Of a stretch of 64,000 nt of DNA, positions 57,889 to 64,000 are shown piece by piece. A model generated the notes under the pieces. The model made no database searches, was not told the DNA's origin, and saw only the letters and a program-made list of their open reading frames with translations. This stretch comes from Brevundimonas sp. (GTDB lineage Bacteria > Pseudomonadota > Alphaproteobacteria > Caulobacterales > Caulobacteraceae): positions 61,618-125,617 of the forward strand of contig SCVB01000030.1 in the NCBI GenBank assembly GCA_004296955.1. The letters are read 5' to 3'. A program made the translations under genes and the position numbers. Positions within the stretch are counted from its first letter, which is position 1, and each line of letters starts with the position of its first letter.

Positions 57889-58611
57889 TCAGCGCAGCTG
57901 GTAGCTGACGGTGGCGACGACCCGCACCCGCTTGTCCAGCGAGGTCGATTCGCTGTCGATATCCTCCCGCGCGAGGATTTCGAATGATCCCTGGGTGGCC
58001 TGACGGATCGGGCCGAGCGGCGCGCCGGAATCCTTGGCGAACTGCTCGGCGCCCGACCGGGCCGAGGCCGTGGCCTCGGCGATCATCTCGGGCCTCACCT
58101 CGTTCAGCTTGGTGAAGACATAGGTCGGGGCGGCGAAATCAAGCTGCACGCCCTCGCGGACCAGGTCGTTCAGGGCCCGTTCGGTCTGGGCCACGCGCTG
58201 AACGTCCGTCGTGCGTACGGTCACGCTCTGGGTCAGGATGTAGCGGACCACATTCTCGGTCGAGCCGTATTCCCGGGCCCGGGTGTCGACCACCTGCAGC
58301 CGGCCGATGGTGACCGCCTCGGCCGGATAGCCCTGGCGGGTCAGGAAGGCGCGGACCAGGGCGAGGTCGCCGTCGATCTTGGCCTGGGCCGTGGGCAGAT
58401 CGTCATTGGCCGCCTTGAAGCTGAGGTTCAGCACGGCCAGGTCGGCGACCACATTGCGCTCGGCCAGGCCGCGCACCGTCACCTGCCGGTTGCCCACCTG
58501 GGCGTTGACCACCCCGGAACCGATGAAGGCCCCCGCGCCGATCAGTCCGATGGCGATCAGCCCCCCGAACAGGGCGGCGGGAAGCAGGGATTTGTCGATC
58601 TTGTCGAGCAC
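57889..58611 (-). CDS. SIMPL (DUF541) domain protein
   Basis: A 240-residue envelope protein with one N-terminal membrane anchor (about residues 8-32) and a periplasmic SIMPL domain. Family features include VTVRGLAERNVVADLAVLNLSFKAAND and later ATASARSGAEQFAKDSGAPLG. Start GTG 58611 follows AAGGAAAA; a longer reading from 58647 adds 12 residues. SIMPL proteins affect the oxidative-stress state and immune signalling in some hosts, but their biochemical role is open. Confidence 0.88.
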   Translation of the reverse strand: MLDKIDKSLLPAALFGGLIAIGLIGAGAFIGSGVVNAQVGNRQVTVRGLAERNVVADLAVLNLSFKAANDDLPTAQAKIDGDLALVRAFLTRQGYPAEAVTIGRLQVVDTRAREYGSTENVVRYILTQSVTVRTTDVQRVAQTERALNDLVREGVQLDFAAPTYVFTKLNEVRPEMIAEATASARSGAEQFAKDSGAPLGPIRQATQGSFEILAREDIDSESTSLDKRVRVVATVSYQLR

Positions 58612-58659
58612 GGCGGTTTTCCTTCTTGAGGCCCGACCATGCGCCAACCCCGACAGCTG

Positions 58660-58899
58660 TCAATCAGTCGAATCCTGTTCGATGAAAGATCGGTCGCCGC
58701 CCGCCCAGGCCAGGGCCAGAAGCCGGCAGGCCGAGGCCAGGGGGGTGCGCCCGCGACGCTGGTCGATCCGCTTCATCAGCCCCGCCTGCGACAGGCCGCC
58801 GGCCGCCGCCACCGCATCCAGCACGGCCCAGAACTCGGGCTCCAGCGCCACCGATGTGGCGTGGCCGGAGAGGGAGACCGACCGTTTCTTCAGCATCAT
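58660..58899 (-). CDS. ribbon-helix-helix domain protein
   Basis: A 79-residue protein with the RHH fold often annotated as ribbon-helix-helix (PF13467-like): KRSVSLSGHATSVALEPEFWAVLDAVAAAGGLSQAGLMKRIDQRR. The tandem ATG start overlaps the stop of the methyltransferase gene (ATGATG), so it is translated with the type III polyketide synthase operon. It may regulate that operon, although similar proteins also occur alone in many alphaproteobacteria. Confidence 0.82.
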   Translation of the reverse strand: MMLKKRSVSLSGHATSVALEPEFWAVLDAVAAAGGLSQAGLMKRIDQRRGRTPLASACRLLALAWAGGDRSFIEQDSTD

Positions 58900-59390
58900 C
58901 TCCGCTCGCGCAGGGCCCGGTCCTCGATGCGGATCCGCCAGCCGACCAGTAGCGCATTGGCGACGCTCCAGACCAGCGCGATCCAGACCTGGCCGAAGGC
59001 CAGGGGCAGCACCGCGATCTCCAGCGAGGCCACCAGATAGTTCGGATGCCGCATGAACCGGTAGGGACCGCGCCGGACCAGGGGCGCTGCGGGCAGGGTG
59101 ATGATCCGCGTCGTCCAGAACCGCCCGAGGGTGGCGATGACCCACAGCCGTCCGAACTGCAGCACGATATACAGGCCGAGCCACCACAGGTTCGGAACCA
59201 TCGTCCACGGGGTGACGATGGCGATCGCCGCCAGCCAGCTGGCGTGCAGCAGGATGAACAGCGGATAGTGGGCCGCCCCGACCTCGACCGCGCCTTCGGC
59301 CAGCAGGCGTTTCGTGTTGCGGTCGGCCAGCCAGAGCTCCCACAGCCGCTGGGCTGCGACGGCGGCCAGCACCACCCAGATCCACATCAT
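58896..59390 (-). CDS. isoprenylcysteine carboxyl methyltransferase-like membrane protein
   Basis: A 164-residue multi-pass membrane protein of the ICMT family, with four predicted helices and the SAM-binding signature RGPYRFMRHPNYLVASLEIAVLPL. In bacteria this family is often found beside type III polyketide synthases, where it O-methylates the alkylpyrone or alkylresorcinol product. Here the ATG overlaps the stop of such a synthase as ATGA. Methylation of a polyketide is therefore the leading hypothesis. Confidence 0.88.
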   Translation of the reverse strand: MMWIWVVLAAVAAQRLWELWLADRNTKRLLAEGAVEVGAAHYPLFILLHASWLAAIAIVTPWTMVPNLWWLGLYIVLQFGRLWVIATLGRFWTTRIITLPAAPLVRRGPYRFMRHPNYLVASLEIAVLPLAFGQVWIALVWSVANALLVGWRIRIEDRALRERR

Positions 59391-60454
59391 GCGTGCACCA
59401 GCATCAGGGCGGCGGTGAACCCCGGTCCCAGGGTGGTCAGCAGCAGCGGCCCCCGGGCCCCGCCTTCCAGCATGGCCTTCAACACGAACAGCACCGTCGC
59501 CGCGCTCATGTTGCCGTGGTCGCGCAGCACGGCGCGCGTGTGCGTCAGCGAGCCGTCGGGCAGGTCAAAACAGGCCTCAAGCGCGTCGATGACCTTGGCC
59601 CCGCCCGGGTGGCAGACGAAACCGCCGATGTCCGCTGCCGTCATGCCCTGGTCGGCCAGGAACCGGGTGGCCACCGGCCGGAAATCGTCCCGCACGAGGG
59701 TCGGGATATCCCGGCTGAACACCACCTTCAGCCCGTCGTCGGCGACGTCCCAGCCCATCACGTCCAGACTGTCGGGCCAGGTGTGCTCGCGGCTCGCGCC
59801 CAGCGCCGGCCCCTTGGCGTCGGGGCGGCACGAGATCACCGCAGCGGCCGCGCCGTCGCCGAACAGGGCGGTGGCGACGAGGTTGCTCTTGGACCGGTCT
59901 TGGGCGCGGAAGGTGAGGGCGCACAGCTCGACCACCAGAAGCAGCACCCGTTCGTCGGGGTGGGCGCGGGCCATGTCGGCCGCCCGCGCCAGCCCGACCA
60001 CGCCCCCGGCGCAGCCGAGGCCGAACACCGGCAGGCGGCGCACGTCCGGACGGAAGGGCATGACCTGCATCAGCCGGGCGTCGAGGGCCGGCGTGGCGAT
60101 GCCGGTCGTGCAGACCACGACGATGGCGTCGATTTCCGCCGCCGCCAGTCCGGCCTCGTCCAGGGCCTTGCCCGCCGCCTCGGCCAGCACAGTGACGGCG
60201 TTCTCGAGGAACAGGTCATTGCGTTCGGAGAAGCTGTGGGGCTTGAGGTACCATTCGATCGGCACGCAGGAATGCCGGGTTTCGATCAGGGCGTTGCGAT
60301 AGATCGGCGCCAGCCGCTCGAATCCGCCGTGGGTGGTGGCGAACATCTCCGCGCCATTGGCCGCCACATCCTCCTGCCGCAGCACGTGCGGCGGCCAGGC
60401 CAGGGCGAGGGACTGGAGCCGCGCGACGGGCGCCGGACTGGGAGCGGAGGGCAT
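59387..60454 (-). CDS. type III polyketide synthase
   Basis: A homodimeric chalcone synthase-like enzyme that condenses malonyl-CoA on an acyl starter. From ATG 60454 it is 355 residues. The catalytic triad is Cys148 (FGLGCAGGV), His282 (FVCHPGGAKV) and Asn315 (RDHGNMSAAT). GFGD/GPGF loop residues appear as TLGPGFTAAL near the C-terminus. Bacterial relatives make alkylpyrones or alkylresorcinols from fatty acyl starters. Downstream genes encode an ICMT-like methyltransferase and an RHH protein. The divergent neighbour is Coq4. Confidence 0.93.
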   Translation of the reverse strand: MPSAPSPAPVARLQSLALAWPPHVLRQEDVAANGAEMFATTHGGFERLAPIYRNALIETRHSCVPIEWYLKPHSFSERNDLFLENAVTVLAEAAGKALDEAGLAAAEIDAIVVVCTTGIATPALDARLMQVMPFRPDVRRLPVFGLGCAGGVVGLARAADMARAHPDERVLLLVVELCALTFRAQDRSKSNLVATALFGDGAAAAVISCRPDAKGPALGASREHTWPDSLDVMGWDVADDGLKVVFSRDIPTLVRDDFRPVATRFLADQGMTAADIGGFVCHPGGAKVIDALEACFDLPDGSLTHTRAVLRDHGNMSAATVLFVLKAMLEGGARGPLLLTTLGPGFTAALMLVHA

Positions 60455-60560
60455 GAGGGCGCGGCTTTCACGTGTATTGTCGCTGTTAACCCAAGCTACG
60501 CAGGGCCGTTCCAGAGGGATGGATCTTTCGCTACACTGGGCCATCCTCCCGGACGCCGCC

Positions 60561-61319
60561 ATGACCCTGACCACCGCCGACGCCGATGATTTCCGCAAGG
60601 TGCGCTCCGAGCGCCTTCGCCCGCTCGCCGCCCTGCAGGCCTTCCGCCGCCTGATCCGCGACAAGGAGGACACCGCCCAGGTGTTCCGGATCATGCAGGC
60701 GCTCAGCGGCCGTTCCGTCTCGCGCGGCTACCAGCGGATGCTGACCACCGTGGAGGGCGGCCGTCAGGCCTTCCTGCGCGAGGAACTGGCTCACAAGCTG
60801 GACGATCCGGTCTGGCTGGCGCGCTTCGAACCCGGAACCGTCGGGGCGGCCTACCGCTCCTTCCGCGAGGCGCGCGGTTTCACCGCCGACGGTCTCGCCG
60901 CGGTCGAGCGCGAGGTCGTGCCCTTCATCGACGCCCCGCACCCGATCGTCTGGTATTCGCGCCGGCTGCGCGACGTGCACGACATCTGGCATGTCCTGAC
61001 CGGCTACGGCACGGACGCGCTCGGCGAAGCCTGCGTGGTCTCCTTCTCCTACGGCCAGACCCGCAATCTCGGATTCGCCTTCATCGGCTGGGGCGCGGCC
61101 CGCGAGATCCAGCGCGAGGCCCGCGCCGTGCCCGCCCGCCGCGCGGTCTGGCAGGCCTGGCGCAACGGCAAGGCCGCCCGCTGGCTGCCCGGCCTCGATT
61201 ACGAGGCCCTGTTCGAACAGTCGCTGGAGGCCGCCCGCGCGCGCCTCAACATCCGGCCGGCGACGGTCTATCAGGCCGTGCCCGCCGAGGTCCGCGCGGG
61301 CCTCAAACTGCGCGGCTGA
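60561..61319 (+). CDS. coq4: Coq4 family ubiquinone biosynthesis protein
   Basis: A 252-residue protein from ATG 60561 (ATG 60519, after AGAGGG, is a longer alternative). The family's metal motif HDxxHx11E is complete: His140, Asp141, His144, Glu156 (VHDIWHVLTGYGTDALGE). Coq4 organises the ubiquinone synthesis complex in eukaryotes and was recently linked to C1 decarboxylation-hydroxylation of the quinone precursor. Its place beside a type III polyketide synthase is probably coincidental. It is monocistronic, with about 105 bases of shared intergenic space to the synthase. Confidence 0.9.
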   Translation: MTLTTADADDFRKVRSERLRPLAALQAFRRLIRDKEDTAQVFRIMQALSGRSVSRGYQRMLTTVEGGRQAFLREELAHKLDDPVWLARFEPGTVGAAYRSFREARGFTADGLAAVEREVVPFIDAPHPIVWYSRRLRDVHDIWHVLTGYGTDALGEACVVSFSYGQTRNLGFAFIGWGAAREIQREARAVPARRAVWQAWRNGKAARWLPGLDYEALFEQSLEAARARLNIRPATVYQAVPAEVRAGLKLRG

Positions 61320-61391
61320 GCGCGGCTTCCGGACGCCATAAGCGCGCCTTGTGCCGACCGGTCGATAACTCGCCTTGCCCCGCCGGACGGC

Positions 61392-62348
61392 ATGCTCCAC
61401 TTGGCGGATGTGACCTCCCCGAGTGAAACCGTTCCCGTCGTCCGCCCGCGCCTGTCGCGGACCACCCTGCTGGGCATCGGCGGGGTGATGATCTGTGCGA
61501 TCATCTGGGGCACGACCTGGTACGCCATCACCCTGCAGCTCGGGACGGTGGCGCCGCTGGCGTCGATCGTCTGGCGGTTCGGCCTGGCCGCGGCGGTCCT
61601 GTTCCTCGGCTGTCTGGTCTTCCGCCAGAACCTGAAGCTCACCCCGGCCCAGCATCTCGCTGCCATGGCCCAGGGCGCCTTCGCCTTTTCGATCAGCTAC
61701 AGCTTCACCTACGCCTCCGAGGCCCACGTCGCCTCGGCCATCGTGGCGGTGACCTTCGCCTCCCTGACCTTCCTCAACCTCGTCCTGTTCCGGTTGGCGG
61801 CGGGCCAGAAAGCCGCCCTGGCCTCATGGGGCGGGGCGCTGCTCGGTCTGGCGGGGGTCTCGGTGCTGTCGGGCGGCGAGGTCCTCAAGGCGGGTCTGGA
61901 CGGCGAGGCGGCCCTCGGCGTCGGCCTCGCCCTGGTCGCTGTGACCGCCTCGGCCTTCGGCAATTTCTTCGCCTGGAAGGGCCAGGTGCGGGGCTCCGCC
62001 GCCATTCCCTCGACCGCCTGGGCCATGGCCTACGGAACCGGCCTGCTTGCCCTCTACGGCCTGGTCACCGGCGCGCAATTCACCATCGATCCCAGCATCA
62101 CCTATGTCGGTTCGCTGCTCTATCTCGCGCTGTTCGGCTCGGTGATCGCCTTCGGACTGTATTTCACCATCGCCCGCACCATCGGCTACGCCATGGCCAG
62201 CTATGTCTCGGCCCTGACGCCCCCGATCGCGATGCTGGTCTCCGTCCTGTTCGAGGGCGCGCATTTCGGCTGGACGGCCCTGGCCGGGCTGCTGCTCGTG
62301 CTGTCGGGTCAGGCCCTGATGATCCGCGCGCCAAAGCTCTCGACCTAG
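61392..62348 (+). CDS. EamA/DMT family transporter
   Basis: A 318-residue inner-membrane carrier with ten predicted helices in two EamA repeats (about residues 30-160 and 175-310). The opening CAIIWGTTWYAITLQLG and the second-repeat LFGSVIAFGLYFTIARTIGYAMASYVSALTPP are typical. Members export amino acids or metabolites; the substrate is unknown. Stop shares CTAG with the convergent small gene. Confidence 0.88.
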   Translation: MLHLADVTSPSETVPVVRPRLSRTTLLGIGGVMICAIIWGTTWYAITLQLGTVAPLASIVWRFGLAAAVLFLGCLVFRQNLKLTPAQHLAAMAQGAFAFSISYSFTYASEAHVASAIVAVTFASLTFLNLVLFRLAAGQKAALASWGGALLGLAGVSVLSGGEVLKAGLDGEAALGVGLALVAVTASAFGNFFAWKGQVRGSAAIPSTAWAMAYGTGLLALYGLVTGAQFTIDPSITYVGSLLYLALFGSVIAFGLYFTIARTIGYAMASYVSALTPPIAMLVSVLFEGAHFGWTALAGLLLVLSGQALMIRAPKLST

Positions 62349-62515
62349 CTGAACCAGTCGCGCCTCTTCTTTTTCGGCCTGGCTTCGGTCGCGGCCGGAG
62401 CCTTGTCGCTCTTGTCGGCGCCGGCCTCGGCCTCCCTGCGTTTGCGTTCGGCGGCGACCCGGATCGCGACCAGCATGGGGATCAGCCCGTGCCGGTTGTG
62501 GGGCATGTCTCCCAT
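62345..62515 (-). CDS. 56-residue basic protein, function unknown
   Basis: Starts at ATG 62515 after a GGAGG site: MGDMPHNRHGLIPMLVAIRVAAERKRREAE, then a Lys/Ala-rich tail (KKKRRDWFS). One weak hydrophobic stretch is probably amphipathic rather than a membrane helix. It begins 1 base after the DUF4169 stop, so the two are co-translated. Similar short proteins accompany DUF4169 in related species, in my recollection. Function unknown. Confidence 0.7.
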   Translation of the reverse strand: MGDMPHNRHGLIPMLVAIRVAAERKRREAEAGADKSDKAPAATEARPKKKRRDWFS

Positions 62516-62516
62516 C

Positions 62517-62693
62517 TCAGTCCTCCAGCTTCGAGCCATCCAGAAGCCGGGCGGCGCGCTCGCGCTCCGTCTCGGCCTTGCTCCGCTCGGCCCGGGTCCG
62601 GCCATGGGCGGCGCGGTTCGCCTTCGCCGTCGACCGGGCCTCGGCCTTCGCCCGGTCCTTGCGCACCCGGTTCAGGTTGATGACCTCGCCCAT
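62517..62693 (-). CDS. DUF4169 family protein
   Basis: A 58-residue highly charged helical protein with the DUF4169 signature MGEVINLNRVRKDRAKAEARSTAKANRAAHGRTR. ATG 62693 follows GGAGG. Members are widespread in alphaproteobacteria and uncharacterised; the charge pattern suggests nucleic-acid or ribosome contact. It is divergent from the DUF2171 gene, with 71 bases between. Confidence 0.85.
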   Translation of the reverse strand: MGEVINLNRVRKDRAKAEARSTAKANRAAHGRTRAERSKAETERERAARLLDGSKLED

Positions 62694-62764
62694 GCGAACC
62701 TCCGATATGCAACCCGACGCGGGCCGGGTGGTTGTCCCGCCAGTCACAACCCGCAGGAGCCCCT

Positions 62765-63001
62765 ATGGTAGACCCGACTCTGATCCGCGAACACCTCGAA
62801 GTCGTCGGCTCGGACGGCGAGCACGTCGGCCGCGTCGACCACGTCGTCGGCGACCGGATCGAACTGGCGAAGCTCGATCTCGCCGGCGGTTTCAAACATC
62901 ACATGATCCCGGTCAGCTGGGTCGACCATGTGGACGAGCACGTCCACCTGAATGTGACCCGCGACGACGCGAAGGCGCGCTGGACCGAAAAGGGCCACTA
63001 G
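62765..63001 (+). CDS. DUF2171 family protein
   Basis: A 78-residue protein of the PRC-barrel-like DUF2171 family (LIREHLEVVGSDGEHVGRVDHVVGDRIELAKLDL ... HHMIPVSWVDHVDEHVHLNV). AGGAG precedes the ATG. Members are acidic, cytoplasmic and often stress-linked in rhizobia and relatives. A strong hairpin follows the stop. Confidence 0.85.
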   Translation: MVDPTLIREHLEVVGSDGEHVGRVDHVVGDRIELAKLDLAGGFKHHMIPVSWVDHVDEHVHLNVTRDDAKARWTEKGH

Positions 63002-63028
63002 GCCGGCGGCGGCTTACCGCGAATTCAC

Positions 63029-63058
63029 GAAGGCCCCGCTGTCGCCGGCGGGGCCTTC
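63029..63058 (+). terminator. hairpin after the DUF2171 gene
   Basis: A perfect 11-base-pair GC-rich stem (GAAGGCCCCGC / GCGGGGCCTTC) with an eight-base loop lies 27 bases after the stop. No T run follows, so efficiency is uncertain, but position and strength fit a terminator. Confidence 0.55.
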
Positions 63059-63107
63059 GGCATATCTGGGGGATGCGCCGGCGTGCGGCGCGACCGGAAG
63101 AACGCCC

Positions 63108-63506
63108 GTGATCCGCCTGATCCTCAACCTGCTCTGGTTCGTCTTCGGCGGCTGGCTGTCCGGCCTGCTCTGGCTGTTCGGCGGCGCGATCCTGGCCCTG
63201 ACCATCGTCGGCCTGCCGTGGTCCTTCGCCGCCTGGCGGATCGCCAGCTACTCCTTCTGGCCCTTCGGCCGCGAGGTCGTCTGGCGCGATGAACTGGGTC
63301 AGTTCGACGTCGGCACCGGCCCGCTCGGCCTGGTTCTCAACATCATCTGGTTCCTCTTCGCCGGCTGGTACATCGCCCTGTCGCACCTGCTGATCGCCGT
63401 GGCCGAGTTCATCTCCATCATCGGCATCCCCTTCGCGCTCAAGGACCTGGAGCTGGCCAAACTAGCTCTCGCGCCCATTGGCCGCACGATCCGCGACAAG
63501 CCCTGA
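63108..63506 (+). CDS. YccF domain membrane protein
   Basis: A 132-residue inner-membrane protein with two repeats of the YccF motif: LNLLWFVFGGWLSGLLWLFGG and LNIIWFLFAGWYIALSHL, each followed by a hydrophobic helix. Start GTG 63108 follows GGAAG. It is widespread and poorly characterised. The 3' end faces fumC, with a strong shared hairpin between. Confidence 0.88.
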   Translation: MIRLILNLLWFVFGGWLSGLLWLFGGAILALTIVGLPWSFAAWRIASYSFWPFGREVVWRDELGQFDVGTGPLGLVLNIIWFLFAGWYIALSHLLIAVAEFISIIGIPFALKDLELAKLALAPIGRTIRDKP

Positions 63507-63512
63507 ATCGAA

Positions 63513-63542
63513 AACGCCGGCCTTCGCGGGAAGGCCGGCGTT
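63513..63542 (-). terminator. intrinsic terminator of fumC, possibly bidirectional
   Basis: A perfect 12-base-pair stem (AACGCCGGCCTT / AAGGCCGGCGTT) with a six-base loop between the converging yccF and fumC genes. Read on the minus strand the stem ends in a T run (TTTT), as an intrinsic terminator for fumC; on the + strand it is followed by GTTCTT, so it may also stop yccF. Confidence 0.75.
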
Positions 63543-63562
63543 CTTGAGGGCATCCGGGTCGA

Positions 63563-64000
63563 TCAGCCGGGCGAGATCATCTTCTCGGGCCGCACCGCCT
63601 CGTCGAACTCGGCGTCGGTCAGATAGCCGCCGCCGACGGCCTCCTCGCGCAGCGTCGTTCCGTTCCTGTGCGCCGTCTTGGCGATCTTGGCGCAGGCGTC
63701 ATAGCCCAGCTTGCCGTTCAGGGCGGTGACCAGCATCAGCGAGTTGTCGAGGCCGCGCTTGATATTGTCCTCGCGCGGCTCGATGCCGACCACGCAGTTG
63801 TCGGTGAACGACACCGCCGCATCGGCCATCAGCCGCACCGACTGCAGGAAGTTGTAGGCCATCACCGGGTTGAAGACGTTCAGCTCGAAATGCCCCTGCG
63901 AGCCGGCGAAGGTCACCGCGGCGTGGTTGCCGAACACCTGCACGCAGACCTGGGTCAGGGCCTCGCACTGGGTCGGATTGACCTTGCCGGGCATGATCGA
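63563..64000 (-). CDS. fumC: fumarate hydratase class II, 3' part (cut by the window edge)
   Basis: The last 145 or so residues of class II fumarase, which hydrates fumarate to malate in the citric acid cycle. The gene runs off the right edge; the visible part starts at the family's signature loop [13 protein letters not shown] and includes [22 protein letters not shown] and [20 protein letters not shown] strong terminator follows the stop. Aspartase (aspA) shares much of this, but the AVGGGYL ending and residue pattern fit fumarase better. Confidence 0.9.
   Translation of the reverse strand, partial: SIMPGKVNPTQCEALTQVCVQVFGNHAAVTFAGSQGHFELNVFNPVMAYNFLQSVRLMADAAVSFTDNCVVGIEPREDNIKRGLDNSLMLVTALNGKLGYDACAKIAKTAHRNGTTLREEAVGGGYLTDAEFDEAVRPEKMISPG

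Overview
The window is a contiguous, gene-dense stretch of chromosome from a GC-rich alphaproteobacterium, most likely a Caulobacterales member close to Brevundimonas. The evidence is a class I lysyl-tRNA synthetase, a GyrA with Ala/Met at the two quinolone-determining positions, a CX14CX2C-type QueE, alphaproteobacterial-style TamA/TamB, and very high G+C with many four-base gene overlaps. The genus call is inference from gene content. I see no insertion sequence, prophage, integron or CRISPR array, and no gap above about 300 bases lacks a gene or a candidate gene.

Layout. 1-6 kb: gyrA, a class IV aminotransferase, coaD and two tandem secreted cyclophilins on the + strand. 6-12 kb: Ppx/GppA phosphatase, hspQ, phenylalanine hydroxylase, a divergent acyltransferase/LytTR pair and an MFS carrier. 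12-18 kb: a tightly overlapped minus-strand arginine succinyltransferase (AST) operon (M20 hydrolase, astA, astD, astB, membrane protein, GNAT). 18-25 kb: tamB, tamA and a small lipoprotein. 25-28 kb: a hybrid histidine kinase facing an alpha-methylacyl-CoA racemase. 28-34 kb: tRNA-Lys, a 41-residue Cys-rich protein, a lipoprotein, queA-tgt, a DUF305 protein, lysK and an SH3 protein with a clear terminator. 34-37 kb: a LexA-like S24 regulator, a membrane protein, two paralogous proteins of unknown family and two hotdog thioesterases. 37-43 kb: a ligase-associated exonuclease, a CBS-domain hybrid kinase, queC-queE-queD and tRNA-Val. 43-51 kb: a large autotransporter, a band-7 (SPFH) protein coupled to a ribbon-helix-helix protein, a glycosyltransferase, a histidine phosphatase and a MATE carrier. 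51-57 kb: GFA protein, parE, an O-antigen ligase-like protein and uvrD. 57-64 kb: paired small membrane proteins, a SIMPL protein, a type III polyketide synthase/methyltransferase/RHH operon, Coq4, an EamA carrier, small DUF proteins, YccF and the 3' part of fumC.

How genes work together. queA, tgt, queC, queE and queD cover much of queuosine tRNA modification, but TGT lacks two of its usual zinc cysteines and QueD lacks its usual catalytic cysteine. The AST operon degrades arginine towards glutamate; an M20 hydrolase stands where a desuccinylase would be expected. TamA/TamB assemble outer-membrane proteins, and the autotransporter 18 kb away is a plausible client. The type III polyketide synthase with an ICMT-like methyltransferase is the best candidate for an uncharacterised natural-product pathway. 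The SPFH-RHH pair and the two unknown paralogues next to the S24 regulator are the best candidates for undescribed small systems.
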